Shown here: positions 26,475 to 35,454 of the stretch, one piece after another
How the letters are laid out: every line of letters starts with the position of its first letter
Position numbering within the stretch: the stretch's first letter is position 1
Source of the DNA: Agrobacterium sp. a22-2
Lineage (GTDB): Bacteria; Pseudomonadota; Alphaproteobacteria; Rhizobiales; Rhizobiaceae
Reading direction: 5' to 3'
DNA: 64,000 bases
Assembly: GCF_012276985.1 (NCBI RefSeq)
Contig: NZ_JAAXMM010000002.1
Span: forward strand, 62,001-126,000
Notes under the pieces: generated by a model
The model's database searches: none
What the model saw: the letters and a program-made list of their open reading frames with translations, nothing else
What the model was told of the DNA's origin: nothing
Made by a program: the position numbers and the translations under genes

Positions 26475-27038
26475 CTAGCGGCCCTCTATGCTGTGCGTTT
26501 CGGCGGCTGCCGCAGCAGTGTCGACCGGATCTTCCATATAGCCGAAGAGGATTGCGGCCCGCTTGATGATTTCGGAAAAGGCCTGTGCCGTCAGAAGCAT
26601 GAAGCCGAGCAGGACCGCTGCCTTGGCGGGCCAGATGATCAAACCGCCGGCGCTGGAAGAGATTTCACCGCTGGCAAAGGATCGCCAGAACCATGGCCAG
26701 GCAAGGTAGGCCATCAGGAAGGAGAAGGGCACGAGGAAGATCGTGTGAAGGATCAGGTCGATCCAGTCGCGCGTCCTTTTCGACCAGGAACTCGATACGA
26801 TATCGATGCGGATATGCTCATTCTTGAGAAGCGCATAGGCGGCCGCCAGCATGAAGACTGTGCCGAAAAGATACCATTGCAGTTCGAGCCAAGCATTGGA
26901 CGAGATGTCGAACATCTTGCGGACGATCGCATTTCCCGTGCTGATGAGTACGGCTGCGAGCAGCAACCAAGACACTGATCGACCGATTGTCTCGTTGATC
27001 CGGTCGATCAGGCGGCTTATCGCCAATAGCAATCCCAT
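26475..27038 (-). CDS. TRAP transporter small permease (DctQ)
   Basis: 187 residues with four membrane helices (for example WLLLAAVLISTGNAIVRKMF and AVLLGFMLLTAQAFSEIIKR). The signature WLELQWYLFGTVFMLAAAYA with LLKNEHIRIDIV marks DctQ. A strong GGGGAG ribosome site precedes the ATG at 27038. It is co-transcribed with the large permease gene. DctQ is the small membrane subunit that pairs with DctM. Confidence 0.92.
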   Translation of the reverse strand: MGLLLAISRLIDRINETIGRSVSWLLLAAVLISTGNAIVRKMFDISSNAWLELQWYLFGTVFMLAAAYALLKNEHIRIDIVSSSWSKRTRDWIDLILHTIFLVPFSFLMAYLAWPWFWRSFASGEISSSAGGLIIWPAKAAVLLGFMLLTAQAFSEIIKRAAILFGYMEDPVDTAAAAAETHSIEGR

Positions 27039-27428
27039 TTTTTTCTCCCCTAGACTTGACCATGTCCATAGAACATGCGCCGACCTCGTGCAACTGGCGT
27101 CATGCAGGTCTCGAACGGCGAAAGTCCATACTTCATAGGACTTTCGTCGATCCTGATAGTCTGCGCGATTGGAGTTGCGCCTTGATGGCGCCGCATCCGG
27201 GGAGGTATGATGGCAGATGGGCCGGATCGGGGGTGGCGCCAGGGCTGTGCGTTTGTGCAGTACGGACGCTAAGGGTTTGGCTTTACGGTGGTTTGGTCGG
27301 TTTGCGGGGCCTGGAATTCGCTATGACTGTAAAGGACCACTTACAAAAATGCGTAAAACCCCGTCGATTTGGATAGCAAATTTTAAAACGTTTTATCCTA
27401 CTGTCGGGCCTGCAAAAGGAGACGACAG
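27039..27428. promoter_or_regulatory. 390-bp divergent intergenic region
   Basis: The gap between dctQ and the GGDEF-EAL gene. It must hold promoters for both. The part near the GGDEF-EAL gene is AT-rich (AATTTTAAAACGTTTTATCC) and ends in AAAAGGAGACG, the ribosome site. No repeats, RNA or gene were recognised in the rest. Confidence 0.4.
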
Positions 27429-29732
27429 ATGAAGGCCCGCGCCGCGAACACTGTGCCGACCGATGTCTATCTGTCGTTTGTGAGTTCGCTATTTGGCAAC
27501 CGCCAGACACTTTTCACCGGTATGGTCGTCCATATCCTGACCTATGTCGCTGTCTTCCATAAGACGCAGGACCCTTACTTCATCTATCTGTCCTGCGGAT
27601 TCGCGGCCGTGTTCGCCTACCGCATCTTCTGGTTCATCAAGTTTAGCGCCGTGGACAAATCGGCGTGGAACGTGACCGACATTCGCCGATGGGAAATCCG
27701 CTATGTGCTGGGTGGCGGCGCGACCGCCGCCATTCTCGGCGTGGGCTGTGGCTATTCGATCCTCGCCTACGAGGACACGTTCGTCGAACTTGCTTGCATT
27801 TCCGTCACGATGGCGTCGATGGTCTCGGTCGTCGGGCGCAATTACGGCTCGCGCCTCGCGGTCAATCTTCAGAGCCTGGCCTGCTGCTTGCCGATCATCG
27901 TCGGGGCCATTTTCTCGGACGATCCCTACAAGGTGCTGCTTTCGATCATGCTGGTACCGTTCGTGCTGACCACGCAGGTCATGGCCAAGGGTGTCAGGGA
28001 GTTTCTTTACGAAAACGTCATCGCCACCCGCGAAATGCGGAAAATCGCCGACAGTTTCGATACGGCGCTGAACAACATGACGCATGGCCTGCTGATGCTC
28101 GATCCGCAGAACCGGATCCAGGTGATCAACCGCAAGGCCTGCGAACTGCTGCATCTGGGGGAGCGCAACCGGCTGAAGAATTGCGATATCGATGTGGTGC
28201 TGCGCTATGGCGTCCGGCACACTTTCGTTGACGGATCGATGCCGGCGCTGATCCAGAGGCAACTGACTCAGATGATCGACGGATCGATCTCGCGGGCTGT
28301 CATGCAGTTCTCCGACGACCTGATCCTGGAGTTTTCCGCCAGCCGTCGCCCCGAAGGCGGCGTGGTGCTGATCTTCGAGGACGTGACGGCGCGGGCGCGG
28401 GCCGAGCGCAAGATCCTGCAGATGGTGCGGTTCGATGCGCTGACCGGCCTGCCGCACCGCAATTATTTCGCCGAGCTTGTCAAGGACCGTATCGATCATC
28501 GGACAAGCAGCGGTCCTGTCGGCTTCCTCGTCCTCGACGTCAACGACTTCAAGCATGTCAACGACGTAAAGGGCCACCTGACGGGTGACCGCCTGCTTTT
28601 GGCCATTGCCAACCGGCTGTCGGCAGCGGCCGGAAGCGACGTTCTGACCGGGCATCTGGTCGGCGACCAGTTCGTGCTGTTCCTGGCAGATGCTGCTGAC
28701 CCGATCGAGTTGGAGGCGCGCATGCGCGCCATTCATGTGCAGGCAGCCGGAGACTACGAGGTCGACGGATCGACCTTCCGGGTCAACTTCTCGGCCGGCG
28801 GCGTGATGATGCTCAGTGAGGATCTGCGTATGGACGAATGGCAGATCAAGGTCGATCTGGCGCTGTTTGAATCCAAGTCGCGCGGCAAGGGCGCCTTCAC
28901 TTTGTTCGCCGAAGAGATGGATGCCCGCTATATCGAGCGCCAGCGTCTGAAGTCCGATCTGCGTGCCGCCGTCGAATCCCAGTCGCTCAATGCCGTCTAC
29001 CAGCCGATGTTCAAGCCGGATGGTTCGCGGATCGAGTGCTGTGAGGCGTTGTCACGCTGGACCCATCCCGAGAAGGGCGCCATTCCGCCGAATGTCTTCA
29101 TCCAGATTGCCGAAGAGATGGGCATCGTCTCCGACATTACCCGGTTCATGATCCGCCAGGCCTGCCGCGACTGCATGACCTGGCCGGAACATATCGCGGT
29201 ATCGGTCAACCTGTCGGTGCATGACCTGCGGGACGGAGCGATCGCCGACACCATCATCGAAGCGCTGGCTGAGACCGGCCTGCCTGCGTCGCGGCTGCAT
29301 CTGGAAGTGACCGAAAGCAGCCTGATGGAGGAATTGTCTGCCGTCCGTGCCTTGCTCGAAATGCTGCGTGCCAAGGGCATTACCATCGCCATCGACGATT
29401 TTGGCACCGGCTTCTCAAGCCTCAGCTATCTCGACACGCTGCCGATCGACGTGGTCAAGATCGACCGCTCCTTCGTGCGCAACATCGGCGAGGATGCACG
29501 CCGGCTCAAGCTGCTGCGCGGCATCGTCAACCTGTCGCGCCAGCTCGACCTGGAGATCGTCGTCGAGGGCGTCGAGACGGAAGACCAGCTGGCGCTGATC
29601 AACAAGTACAATTGCGGCGATCTGATCCAGGGCTATCTGTTCTCGATGCCGGTGGCCTCCGAGAAGATCCGGGCCTTAAGCAACGAGGCCGAAAAGCGCC
29701 CGCTGCAGCGTCGCGGCCCGCGCGTCGCCTGA
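27429..29732 (+). CDS. Membrane PAS-GGDEF-EAL protein, probable c-di-GMP phosphodiesterase
   Basis: 767 residues. Five to six N-terminal membrane helices (residues ~20-190), then a PAS domain (THGLLMLDPQNRIQVINRKA), a GGDEF domain and an EAL domain. The GGDEF active site is degenerate: VGDQF at residues 411-415, so cyclase activity is unlikely. The EAL domain looks complete: CEALSRW (about 539), VNLSVHDLRDG, LEVTESSLME, IAIDDFGTGFSSLSYLDTLP, KIDRSF and VVEGVETEDQL. It therefore most likely degrades c-di-GMP, with the GGDEF part as a regulatory GTP-binding domain. It stands alone with its own AGGAG ribosome site. Confidence 0.9.
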   Translation: MKARAANTVPTDVYLSFVSSLFGNRQTLFTGMVVHILTYVAVFHKTQDPYFIYLSCGFAAVFAYRIFWFIKFSAVDKSAWNVTDIRRWEIRYVLGGGATAAILGVGCGYSILAYEDTFVELACISVTMASMVSVVGRNYGSRLAVNLQSLACCLPIIVGAIFSDDPYKVLLSIMLVPFVLTTQVMAKGVREFLYENVIATREMRKIADSFDTALNNMTHGLLMLDPQNRIQVINRKACELLHLGERNRLKNCDIDVVLRYGVRHTFVDGSMPALIQRQLTQMIDGSISRAVMQFSDDLILEFSASRRPEGGVVLIFEDVTARARAERKILQMVRFDALTGLPHRNYFAELVKDRIDHRTSSGPVGFLVLDVNDFKHVNDVKGHLTGDRLLLAIANRLSAAAGSDVLTGHLVGDQFVLFLADAADPIELEARMRAIHVQAAGDYEVDGSTFRVNFSAGGVMMLSEDLRMDEWQIKVDLALFESKSRGKGAFTLFAEEMDARYIERQRLKSDLRAAVESQSLNAVYQPMFKPDGSRIECCEALSRWTHPEKGAIPPNVFIQIAEEMGIVSDITRFMIRQACRDCMTWPEHIAVSVNLSVHDLRDGAIADTIIEALAETGLPASRLHLEVTESSLMEELSAVRALLEMLRAKGITIAIDDFGTGFSSLSYLDTLPIDVVKIDRSFVRNIGEDARRLKLLRGIVNLSRQLDLEIVVEGVETEDQLALINKYNCGDLIQGYLFSMPVASEKIRALSNEAEKRPLQRRGPRVA

Positions 29733-30034
29733 CATTTCCCCATCCCGAAGACAAGATCCGCAAGCGATATCTCGGCCCGCCGCCGTGCCCCCAATGCCGG
29801 TGAACGGCGGGCATGCGGCATCGGCCGAAGTGCAGATGCCTCTGCCGGCGAGGCCGCCTTATGCTTAACACGTGGACCGAAAGCGGCTTCCAAACAGCCT
29901 CCTGAAATTGTGAGGTGTCTTCGCATTTTGAGGGTGCGAGAGCGGAAAACCCCTTAATTGTTAGGTGATTTTAGCAATCCCTGTTTCTTTCGTTAACCTT
30001 AATACAAAGTAATTGACTAAAAGGGACCAGTTTG
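29733..30034 (+). promoter_or_regulatory. AT-rich promoter region before the FeeM-like gene
   Basis: 302 bases. The last 100 are notably AT-rich compared with the surroundings and end in AAAGGGACC, a ribosome site for the ATG at 30035. No gene, terminator hairpin or operator was recognised. Confidence 0.4.
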
Positions 30035-30865
30035 ATGCTGCGATGGCGTTATCCAAATGGTAATCATATTTTCAAAATTTTAACGGTTTTGATGAGTGAT
30101 CATATGAGTGATTTTAAACCTGCGGCCGAGAGCTTTCCCGACAAGATGATGGCGTTGCTAGACAATATCGAGTATCGCCGCATCGAGAGCAGCGAGGATT
30201 TCGGTGACATCGAAAGGTTGCGTTTCAAGGCCTACAAGGCCGCCGGCGTTCTGCCGGTAGGTTCCCACACGCTCATCGACGATGTGGATTTCGATCCGAA
30301 TGCCTATGTGTTCGGGGTCTACTACTTTGAGGAGTTGGTCAGTACGATCCGGTTGCATTATGTGACGCCGGACCATCGGGTATCCCAGTCGGCAGGTGTG
30401 TTTCCTGATATCATGGACGATCTGCTGGACGCCGGGTTGACCCTCATTGATCCTGCTCGATTTGCTGCTGATCCGCAGGTCGCTGCCGAGTTGCCGGTAA
30501 TTCCCTATATCACCCTCCGCCCCAGCATTGTCGCAGCCGCCTATTTCAGGGCGGACCGAGTGCTGCAACATGTGCGGCCACCCCATGCGGCCTTCTACAA
30601 GAGGGTATTCTACGCTGACACGCTGGTTGAGCGGCGGATGACGGAAATCTACGGGCTCGAGCTTACATTGATGTCAACCAATACCCATACGGTTGGCAAC
30701 AAGCTTCTTCGGCGCTACCCGTTCTTCGATTCGGCCAGTCACGAGCGTCGGCTGATGTTCGGCCGACCCGAACAGGGAGGCTCTCCGAGCCTGACGGTGC
30801 TTCCTTCTGCCCGCCTCGTCGCTTCCGGGGCAATCTTGGGGGCGCAGGCCGGGATCGATTACTGA
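30035..30865 (+). CDS. FeeM-like N-acyl amino acid synthase (GNAT / autoinducer-synthase fold)
   Basis: 276 residues from the ATG at 30035, chosen because AGGGA lies eight bases upstream; ATGs at 30092 and 30104 are alternatives. The core resembles FeeM-type acyltransferases, relatives of LuxI and GNAT enzymes: IERLRFKAYKAAGVLP at the acyl-donor entry, STIRLHYVTP as the core strand, then LIDPARFAAD and IPYITLRPSIVAAAYF. FeeM joins a fatty acyl group from acyl-carrier protein to an amino acid such as tyrosine, giving long-chain N-acyl amino acids. No acyl-carrier protein or other fee genes are near. Family assignment is by motif impression only. Confidence 0.55.
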   Translation: MLRWRYPNGNHIFKILTVLMSDHMSDFKPAAESFPDKMMALLDNIEYRRIESSEDFGDIERLRFKAYKAAGVLPVGSHTLIDDVDFDPNAYVFGVYYFEELVSTIRLHYVTPDHRVSQSAGVFPDIMDDLLDAGLTLIDPARFAADPQVAAELPVIPYITLRPSIVAAAYFRADRVLQHVRPPHAAFYKRVFYADTLVERRMTEIYGLELTLMSTNTHTVGNKLLRRYPFFDSASHERRLMFGRPEQGGSPSLTVLPSARLVASGAILGAQAGIDY

Positions 30866-30999
30866 GATTCAAGTGTTGCGCGATCTTGTTGCGTCTTTAA
30901 GATCCGTTGTGTATTCGGTTTATAGCGGCAGGGATTGATATCGCTGCCTGAACCAAGGGCTTCGGCAGCAGCGCCGACCATTTCGAGGGAAGCGAAACT

Positions 31000-31224
31000 A
31001 TGAGCGAACATCACACGGGTCCGGTCGAAACCGGCGCATCGATGGACTATGCGTCGCACGAAAAGACCTACGACTATTTCATCGCCGGCGCCAAGTACGG
31101 CACGGCCATCATGGTCGCGCTGATGATCGCCATGGCGGCGGGCTTCTTCAGCTCTGCCGGTTTCCTCGGCGGTGTGCTGGTCTTCATCGTGCTGAGCGTC
31201 GCGGGCGTCTTCATGCTGCGCTAA
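31000..31224 (+). CDS. aa3-type cytochrome c oxidase subunit IV
   Basis: 74 residues. The conserved N-terminal segment MDYASHEKTYDYFIAGAKYG followed by a helix pair with AAGFFSSAGFLGGVLVFIVL matches the small alphaproteobacterial subunit IV that wraps the aa3 oxidase. Its role in the complex is structural; it is not needed for catalysis in Paracoccus. It is a stand-alone gene with its own terminator, away from the main cta genes. Confidence 0.88.
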   Translation: MSEHHTGPVETGASMDYASHEKTYDYFIAGAKYGTAIMVALMIAMAAGFFSSAGFLGGVLVFIVLSVAGVFMLR

Positions 31225-31265
31225 GCAGTAGCGGCATACGGACATCATAAAATCGGGCCTATCCC

Positions 31266-31302
31266 AGCGTATCGGAGGTTTCATGCTTCCGATGCGCTTT
31301 TT
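31266..31302 (+). terminator. Terminator after the cytochrome oxidase subunit IV gene
   Basis: AGCGTATCGGA (31266-31276) pairs with TCCGATGCGCT (31288-31298) with one G-T wobble, followed by TTTTTG. It lies 41 bases after the stop. Confidence 0.85.
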
Positions 31303-31436
31303 GTTGTCCGCTGCGCCCTGAAGCAAAACCAATTGCCTATCGGCAATTTTTAGTTGATCATCCCCCGGTCATAATTGGCATTTGCAAAGTATAAGGGGTA
31401 GGCGACGCAGTTTCGGCCAATATTGAGGGTAGCGCC

Positions 31437-32231
31437 ATGAGCAATGAAGTGCCCTATACGAGTCGCAAACCTGTGGTTTTCATTCACGGCGCCTGGATGA
31501 CGCCGGCGTGCTGGGATCCCTTCACAACCGTTTTCGAGGCTGCCGAATATCGGGTCCTTGCTCCCGCCTGGCCCTTCATCGACGGCCCGGCGGCTGCCCT
31601 GCGCAGCCATCCGCCGGCAGGCCTCGGCAGCATGACGGTCGGCACGATCGTCGATCACTATGCGCGAATCATCAATACGCTGCCGGTGCCGCCGCTGATC
31701 ATCGGCCATTCGTTCGGCGGACTGGTGGCGCAGTTGCTGCTCGACCGGGGTATCGGCCGGGCCGGGGTAGCCGTGGCCCCCGCACCGTTTGCCGGCATCG
31801 TGCCCGATGGTACGACGCTTGCCGGCGCCTTGCCCATCCTGCTGCGCTGGAACGGATGGAACCGGCCCTATACGATCAGCCACCAGCACTTTGCCATGAA
31901 CTTCGCCAATACGGTGGACGCGGCCAGCCAGCAGGCGGCCTTTGAGCGGTTGGTGGTGCCGACATCGGGGCGGATCTTCTATCAGGCAGCGACAGGGATC
32001 GGCCTTGTCATCCATCCGAAGGAAAGGTTGCAGCCGCTGTTGATCATCGAGGGAGAAATGGACCGCACGGTGACGCCTTCCATGGCCCGTACGGCCTTCG
32101 AGAAGCAGAGGAAATCGCCGAGCCGTACGGATTTCAAGCAGTTTGCCGGACGCTCGCATTTCATCCTGTCCGAACCCGGTTGGGAAGAGGTGGCGGACTA
32201 TGCGCTGAACTGGGCCGAGAATCTGGTCTGA
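31437..32231 (+). CDS. Alpha/beta hydrolase
   Basis: 264 residues. Oxyanion segment VVFIHGAWMTPACWDP, nucleophile elbow IIGHSFGGLVAQ (Ser), acidic residue in IIEGEMDRTVTP and catalytic His in GRSHFILSE. No signal peptide, so cytoplasmic. The family covers esterases, haloperoxidase-like and C-C hydrolases; nothing around it identifies a substrate. It converges with the TPR lipoprotein gene. Confidence 0.85.
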   Translation: MSNEVPYTSRKPVVFIHGAWMTPACWDPFTTVFEAAEYRVLAPAWPFIDGPAAALRSHPPAGLGSMTVGTIVDHYARIINTLPVPPLIIGHSFGGLVAQLLLDRGIGRAGVAVAPAPFAGIVPDGTTLAGALPILLRWNGWNRPYTISHQHFAMNFANTVDAASQQAAFERLVVPTSGRIFYQAATGIGLVIHPKERLQPLLIIEGEMDRTVTPSMARTAFEKQRKSPSRTDFKQFAGRSHFILSEPGWEEVADYALNWAENLV

Positions 32232-32256
32232 CGGTGAATGACCGCAGCCCGACATG

Positions 32257-32285
32257 AAAATGCCGACCCCTGACGGTGCCGGCAT
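32257..32285 (-). terminator. Terminator of the TPR lipoprotein gene
   Basis: Read on the minus strand, ATGCCG and CGGCAT form a stem over a 14-base loop that can pair further, followed by TTTT. It lies about 31 bases beyond the lipoprotein stop. Confidence 0.7.
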
Positions 32286-32315
32286 CGCAGATGTCTTCAG
32301 GCTATGTGGCTTTTT

Positions 32316-33194
32316 TCAGCTTCCGGCCCGGGTTCGCGCCAGGCCGGCCTGGGCCGGTGTGTATTTGGGGTCAAGCCCGAGCGCATGGGCATAGGACTTC
32401 GCAGCGCGCGCCTTGTCGCCGCGGCGCTCGTAGATCAGCGCCTGATTGGCCCAGGATTCGGCGACCTTGCCGTCCAGTTCGATGGCGTGGTTGAAATCGG
32501 CGAAGGCATTCTCGTCGTCGTTCAGCGCGACATAGGACACCCCGCGGCCGTTATAGGGCTCCGGTGCGCTCGGCGACAGCGAGATCGCCTTGGAGAAATC
32601 GTCGATCGCCTTGTCGTGCTGGCCGCGCAACTGGTAGATCAGGCCGCGATTGTGATAGGCGCGACCATCGGTGGTGTCGAGCTGAATGGCGCGGTTGAAG
32701 TCGCCGAAGGCTTCGTCGATGCGGCCGGCCTGGCGATAGACGTTACCGCGACCGATATAGGCGACATCGTAATTGGGATTGAGCTTCAAGGCCGCATTAT
32801 AGTCGGCGGCGGCTTCGACCGGCTTGCCCATGTTGCGATAGACGAGGCCGCGATTGGCATAGGCCTGGTAGAAACGCGGGTTCAGCTCCAGGGCGCGGTT
32901 GAAATCGGCAAGCGCCCGGCTGAATTCGCCGGCGCGGCCGTAGGCCGAACCGCGCACGTTGTAGCCTTCCGGATCCTGGGGATTGCTGTTGATCACCGAA
33001 GACAGCGACGCAATGTTTTCTTCCGAGCCTTGCGCCCGGTCGACGCGGATCATGTCGTCCGTCTGGCTGGTCGACTGGCAGCCTGCCAAGGTCAGCGCAC
33101 CGAGGATCATCATTGCCGACGCGGCAGAGCGCGTGCAGTTTGCAAAGGGCGAGCGGGAGAGAAAGGGTCGAGACAAAGCGATCGTGTCAGCCAT
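32316..33194 (-). CDS. TPR-repeat lipoprotein
   Basis: 292 residues from MADTIALSRPF. A lipoprotein signal peptide ends in the lipobox LTLAGC (Cys39). About six to seven tetratricopeptide repeats follow, each with the W/Y-A-G-Y-F pattern, for example GYNVRGSAYGRAGEFSRALA, AYANRGLVYRNMGKPVEAAA and AYHNRGLIYQLRGQHDKAID. The end of the ORF upstream could extend to a TTG at 33224. It is similar to NlpI-type periplasmic adaptors that bind peptidoglycan hydrolases, but that role is not shown. It lies downstream of rpsU on the same strand. Confidence 0.88.
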   Translation of the reverse strand: MADTIALSRPFLSRSPFANCTRSAASAMMILGALTLAGCQSTSQTDDMIRVDRAQGSEENIASLSSVINSNPQDPEGYNVRGSAYGRAGEFSRALADFNRALELNPRFYQAYANRGLVYRNMGKPVEAAADYNAALKLNPNYDVAYIGRGNVYRQAGRIDEAFGDFNRAIQLDTTDGRAYHNRGLIYQLRGQHDKAIDDFSKAISLSPSAPEPYNGRGVSYVALNDDENAFADFNHAIELDGKVAESWANQALIYERRGDKARAAKSYAHALGLDPKYTPAQAGLARTRAGS

Positions 33195-33326
33195 TATGCG
33201 GCAAGCTTTCCGTTCTGCATGCAAAGCCCTGGACGGGCCATGATGCTGATCATTATAACTGGAAGGGCGGCGGCGAACCAGTCGCCCCCGCCCTCTAACA
33301 TCGGAAAACGTCTAAATAGCGACCGA

Positions 33327-33566
33327 TTAACGGGCAGCTGCTGCGCGGGGTGCCGGTGCAGCAATCAGGCCTTCGCGCTGCATGCGCTTGCGGGCCAGCT
33401 TGCGAACGCGGCGAACCGCTTCCGCCTTTTCGCGGGCGCGCTTTTCAGACGGCTTCTCGTAGAAGTCGCGCATCTTCATTTCGCGGAAGATACCTTCGCG
33501 CTGCATCTTCTTCTTCAAAGCGCGAAGCGCCTGGTCAACGTTGTTGTCGCGGACAAGTACCTGCAC
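33327..33566 (-). CDS. rpsU: 30S ribosomal protein S21
   Basis: 79 residues, slightly longer than in E. coli because of an Ala/Arg-rich tail. [20 protein letters not shown] and [20 protein letters not shown] are diagnostic. The start codon is GTG (reverse complement of CAC at 33564-33566). S21 sits on the 30S platform near the anti-Shine-Dalgarno helix. It is at a separate locus, not with dnaG and rpoD as in E. coli, as is usual in alphaproteobacteria. Confidence 0.95.
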   Translation of the reverse strand: MQVLVRDNNVDQALRALKKKMQREGIFREMKMRDFYEKPSEKRAREKAEAVRRVRKLARKRMQREGLIAAPAPRAAAAR

Positions 33567-33640
33567 GTCTATCCCGTTCCTTTGGTTTCGTGTTGTTGAT
33601 CCGCAACAATGCTGCCATCAGCGGAACAAAGTAAAACATC

Positions 33641-33661
33641 CGCCGGAACGCATTTCCGGCG
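33641..33661. other. Hairpin between rpsU and soxB
   Basis: CGCCGGAA pairs perfectly with TTCCGGCG over a 5-base loop, followed on the + strand by ATTTTGG. No + strand gene ends before it, so it is either in the rpsU leader (minus strand, ending about 75 bases before the GTG) or a boundary element. The rest of the 300-bp gap shows no repeat or gene. Confidence 0.5.
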
Positions 33662-33866
33662 ATTTTGGCGCGAAATAACAGATCGTGATTTCAAAGTCCA
33701 GATGCGGACTGCAGTTTGCCGCGGAAAAATGCAAAGGGTAAGGCGCTTATTTGCGCCGTGTCGAAAGATGGGCGTCAATGCGTCGCAAAACGAACTGTGC
33801 GTCGCAACTTGATTTGCGAGGTGTATGGTCCTACCCAATTGCCTGAACCATAGGAGTTTGAGGCGA

Positions 33867-35120
33867 ATGCGCAAATATTCCGTTTTTGCCGTGGCGCGCG
33901 AAGCGCTGCGTGGCCACAAAGGCTGGGACGCCCAGTGGACCTCGCCGGAGCCGCGGCAAGCCTATGACGTGATCATCATCGGGGCCGGTGGTCATGGCCT
34001 GGGGGCGGCTTATTACCTGGCCAAGGAACACGGCATCACCAATGTCGCGGTGATCGAGCGGGGTTGGCTTGGCGGTGGCAATACCGGCCGCAACACGACG
34101 ATTATCCGGTCCAACTATCTCTACGAAGAGAGCATGGACATCTACGAGCATTCGCTGAAGCTCTGGGAGGGCCTGAGCCAGGATCTCAACTACAATGTCA
34201 TGTACTCGCCGCGCGGCGTGCTGATGCTGTCGCACAATGTGCATGACCAGCAGTCGTTCAAGCGCCATGTGAATGCCAACAATCTCTATGGCATCGACAA
34301 CGAATGGATGACGCCGGAGCAGGCCAAGGCCTTCTGTCCGCCGCTCGATATCTCGAAATCCGCCCGCTACCCGATCAACGGTGCAGCGCTGCAGCGGCGC
34401 GGCGGTACCGCCCGTCACGATGCCGTGGCCTGGGGTTATGCCCGTGCCGCGTCCGATCGCGGCGTGCACATCATCCAGAATACCGAAGTGACCGGCATCC
34501 GCCGGGCCCCCAGCGGCGAGGTGATCGGCGTCGAGACATCGCGCGGTTTCATCGGCGCCAAGAAGGTCGGCGTGTCGGCGGCCGGCCATTCCTCGGTTGT
34601 CATGCAGATGGCCGGCGTGCGCGTGCCGCTGCATTCGACGCCGCTGCAGGCGCTGGTCTCCGAGCCGATGAAGCCGATCTTCCCCTGCGTGGTCATGTCC
34701 AACACGGTGCATGCCTATATCTCGCAGTCGGACAAGGGCGAGTTCGTCATCGGCGCCGGCACCGACCAGTACAATTCCTATTCGCAAACCGGCGGTCTGC
34801 AGATCATCACCCATACGCTGGATGCGATCTGCGAACTGTTCCCGATGTTCCGCCGCGTCAAGATGATGCGCCAATGGGGCGGCATTACCGACAATACGCC
34901 CGACCGCTCGGCGATCCAGAGCGTCACGCCGGTTCCGAACCTGTTCGTCAATTGCGGCTGGGGCACCGGCGGCTTCAAGGCGACGCCCGGTTCGGCCAAC
35001 CTGTTTGCCCATCTGATCGCACGCGGCGAGCCGCATCGTCTGGCCTCTGGTTTGACGCTGGACCGTTTCCGCACCGGCCGTCTGATCGACGAAGCGGCCG
35101 CGGCCGCTGTGGCACATTGA
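33867..35120 (+). CDS. soxB: Sarcosine oxidase subunit beta
   Basis: 417 residues. FAD-binding Rossmann loop VIIIGAGGHGLGAAYYLAKE, then ERGWLGGGNTGRNTTIIRSN near the flavin-attachment area, and C-terminal NCGWGTGGFKATPGSA. Heterotetrameric sarcosine oxidase demethylates sarcosine to glycine, formaldehyde (or methylene-tetrahydrofolate) and H2O2; the beta subunit holds the catalytic FAD and covalent FMN. The ATG at 33867 follows TAGGAG. It is the first gene of soxBDAG, with soxD 19 bp downstream. Confidence 0.95.
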   Translation: MRKYSVFAVAREALRGHKGWDAQWTSPEPRQAYDVIIIGAGGHGLGAAYYLAKEHGITNVAVIERGWLGGGNTGRNTTIIRSNYLYEESMDIYEHSLKLWEGLSQDLNYNVMYSPRGVLMLSHNVHDQQSFKRHVNANNLYGIDNEWMTPEQAKAFCPPLDISKSARYPINGAALQRRGGTARHDAVAWGYARAASDRGVHIIQNTEVTGIRRAPSGEVIGVETSRGFIGAKKVGVSAAGHSSVVMQMAGVRVPLHSTPLQALVSEPMKPIFPCVVMSNTVHAYISQSDKGEFVIGAGTDQYNSYSQTGGLQIITHTLDAICELFPMFRRVKMMRQWGGITDNTPDRSAIQSVTPVPNLFVNCGWGTGGFKATPGSANLFAHLIARGEPHRLASGLTLDRFRTGRLIDEAAAAAVAH

Positions 35121-35139
35121 TTTCGAAGGATCGCCCATC

Positions 35140-35454
35140 ATGTTGCTGATCAAATGCCCCTATTGCGAGGAAGAGCGCGCCGAACTCGAATTCCGCGGCG
35201 CCGGCGAGGCGCATATCGTGCGTCCGGCCAATATCGCCGAGATTTCCGATGACGAATTCGCGGAGTTCTTCTTCCTGCGGGACAATCCCAAGGGCCTGAT
35301 TTTCGAGCGCTGGCGCCATATGCATGGCTGCGGCCGCTTCTTCAACGCGGTGCGCGACACCGTCAGCGACCGCTTCCTGCTGACCTACAAGGCCGGCGAG
35401 CCGAAGCCCGATGCGTCCGTCCTCGACGCCATCTCGAAGGGAGCCTCGAAATGA
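35140..35454 (+). CDS. soxD: Sarcosine oxidase subunit delta
   Basis: 104 residues, the normal size. The zinc site is formed by the two cysteines of KCPYCEEER (Cys6, Cys9) and His/Cys of RWRHMHGCGRFF. Delta is the small zinc-binding subunit that stabilises the enzyme. Its stop overlaps the soxA start by 4 bp (ATGA), coupling expression. Confidence 0.95.
   Translation: MLLIKCPYCEEERAELEFRGAGEAHIVRPANIAEISDDEFAEFFFLRDNPKGLIFERWRHMHGCGRFFNAVRDTVSDRFLLTYKAGEPKPDASVLDAISKGASK

Noticed and set aside
30035..30865. LuxI-type homoserine-lactone synthase
   Set aside because: The fold looks related, but the conserved Arg/Trp/Glu pattern of LuxI is not recognisable and no luxR gene is adjacent; FeeM-like fits better.
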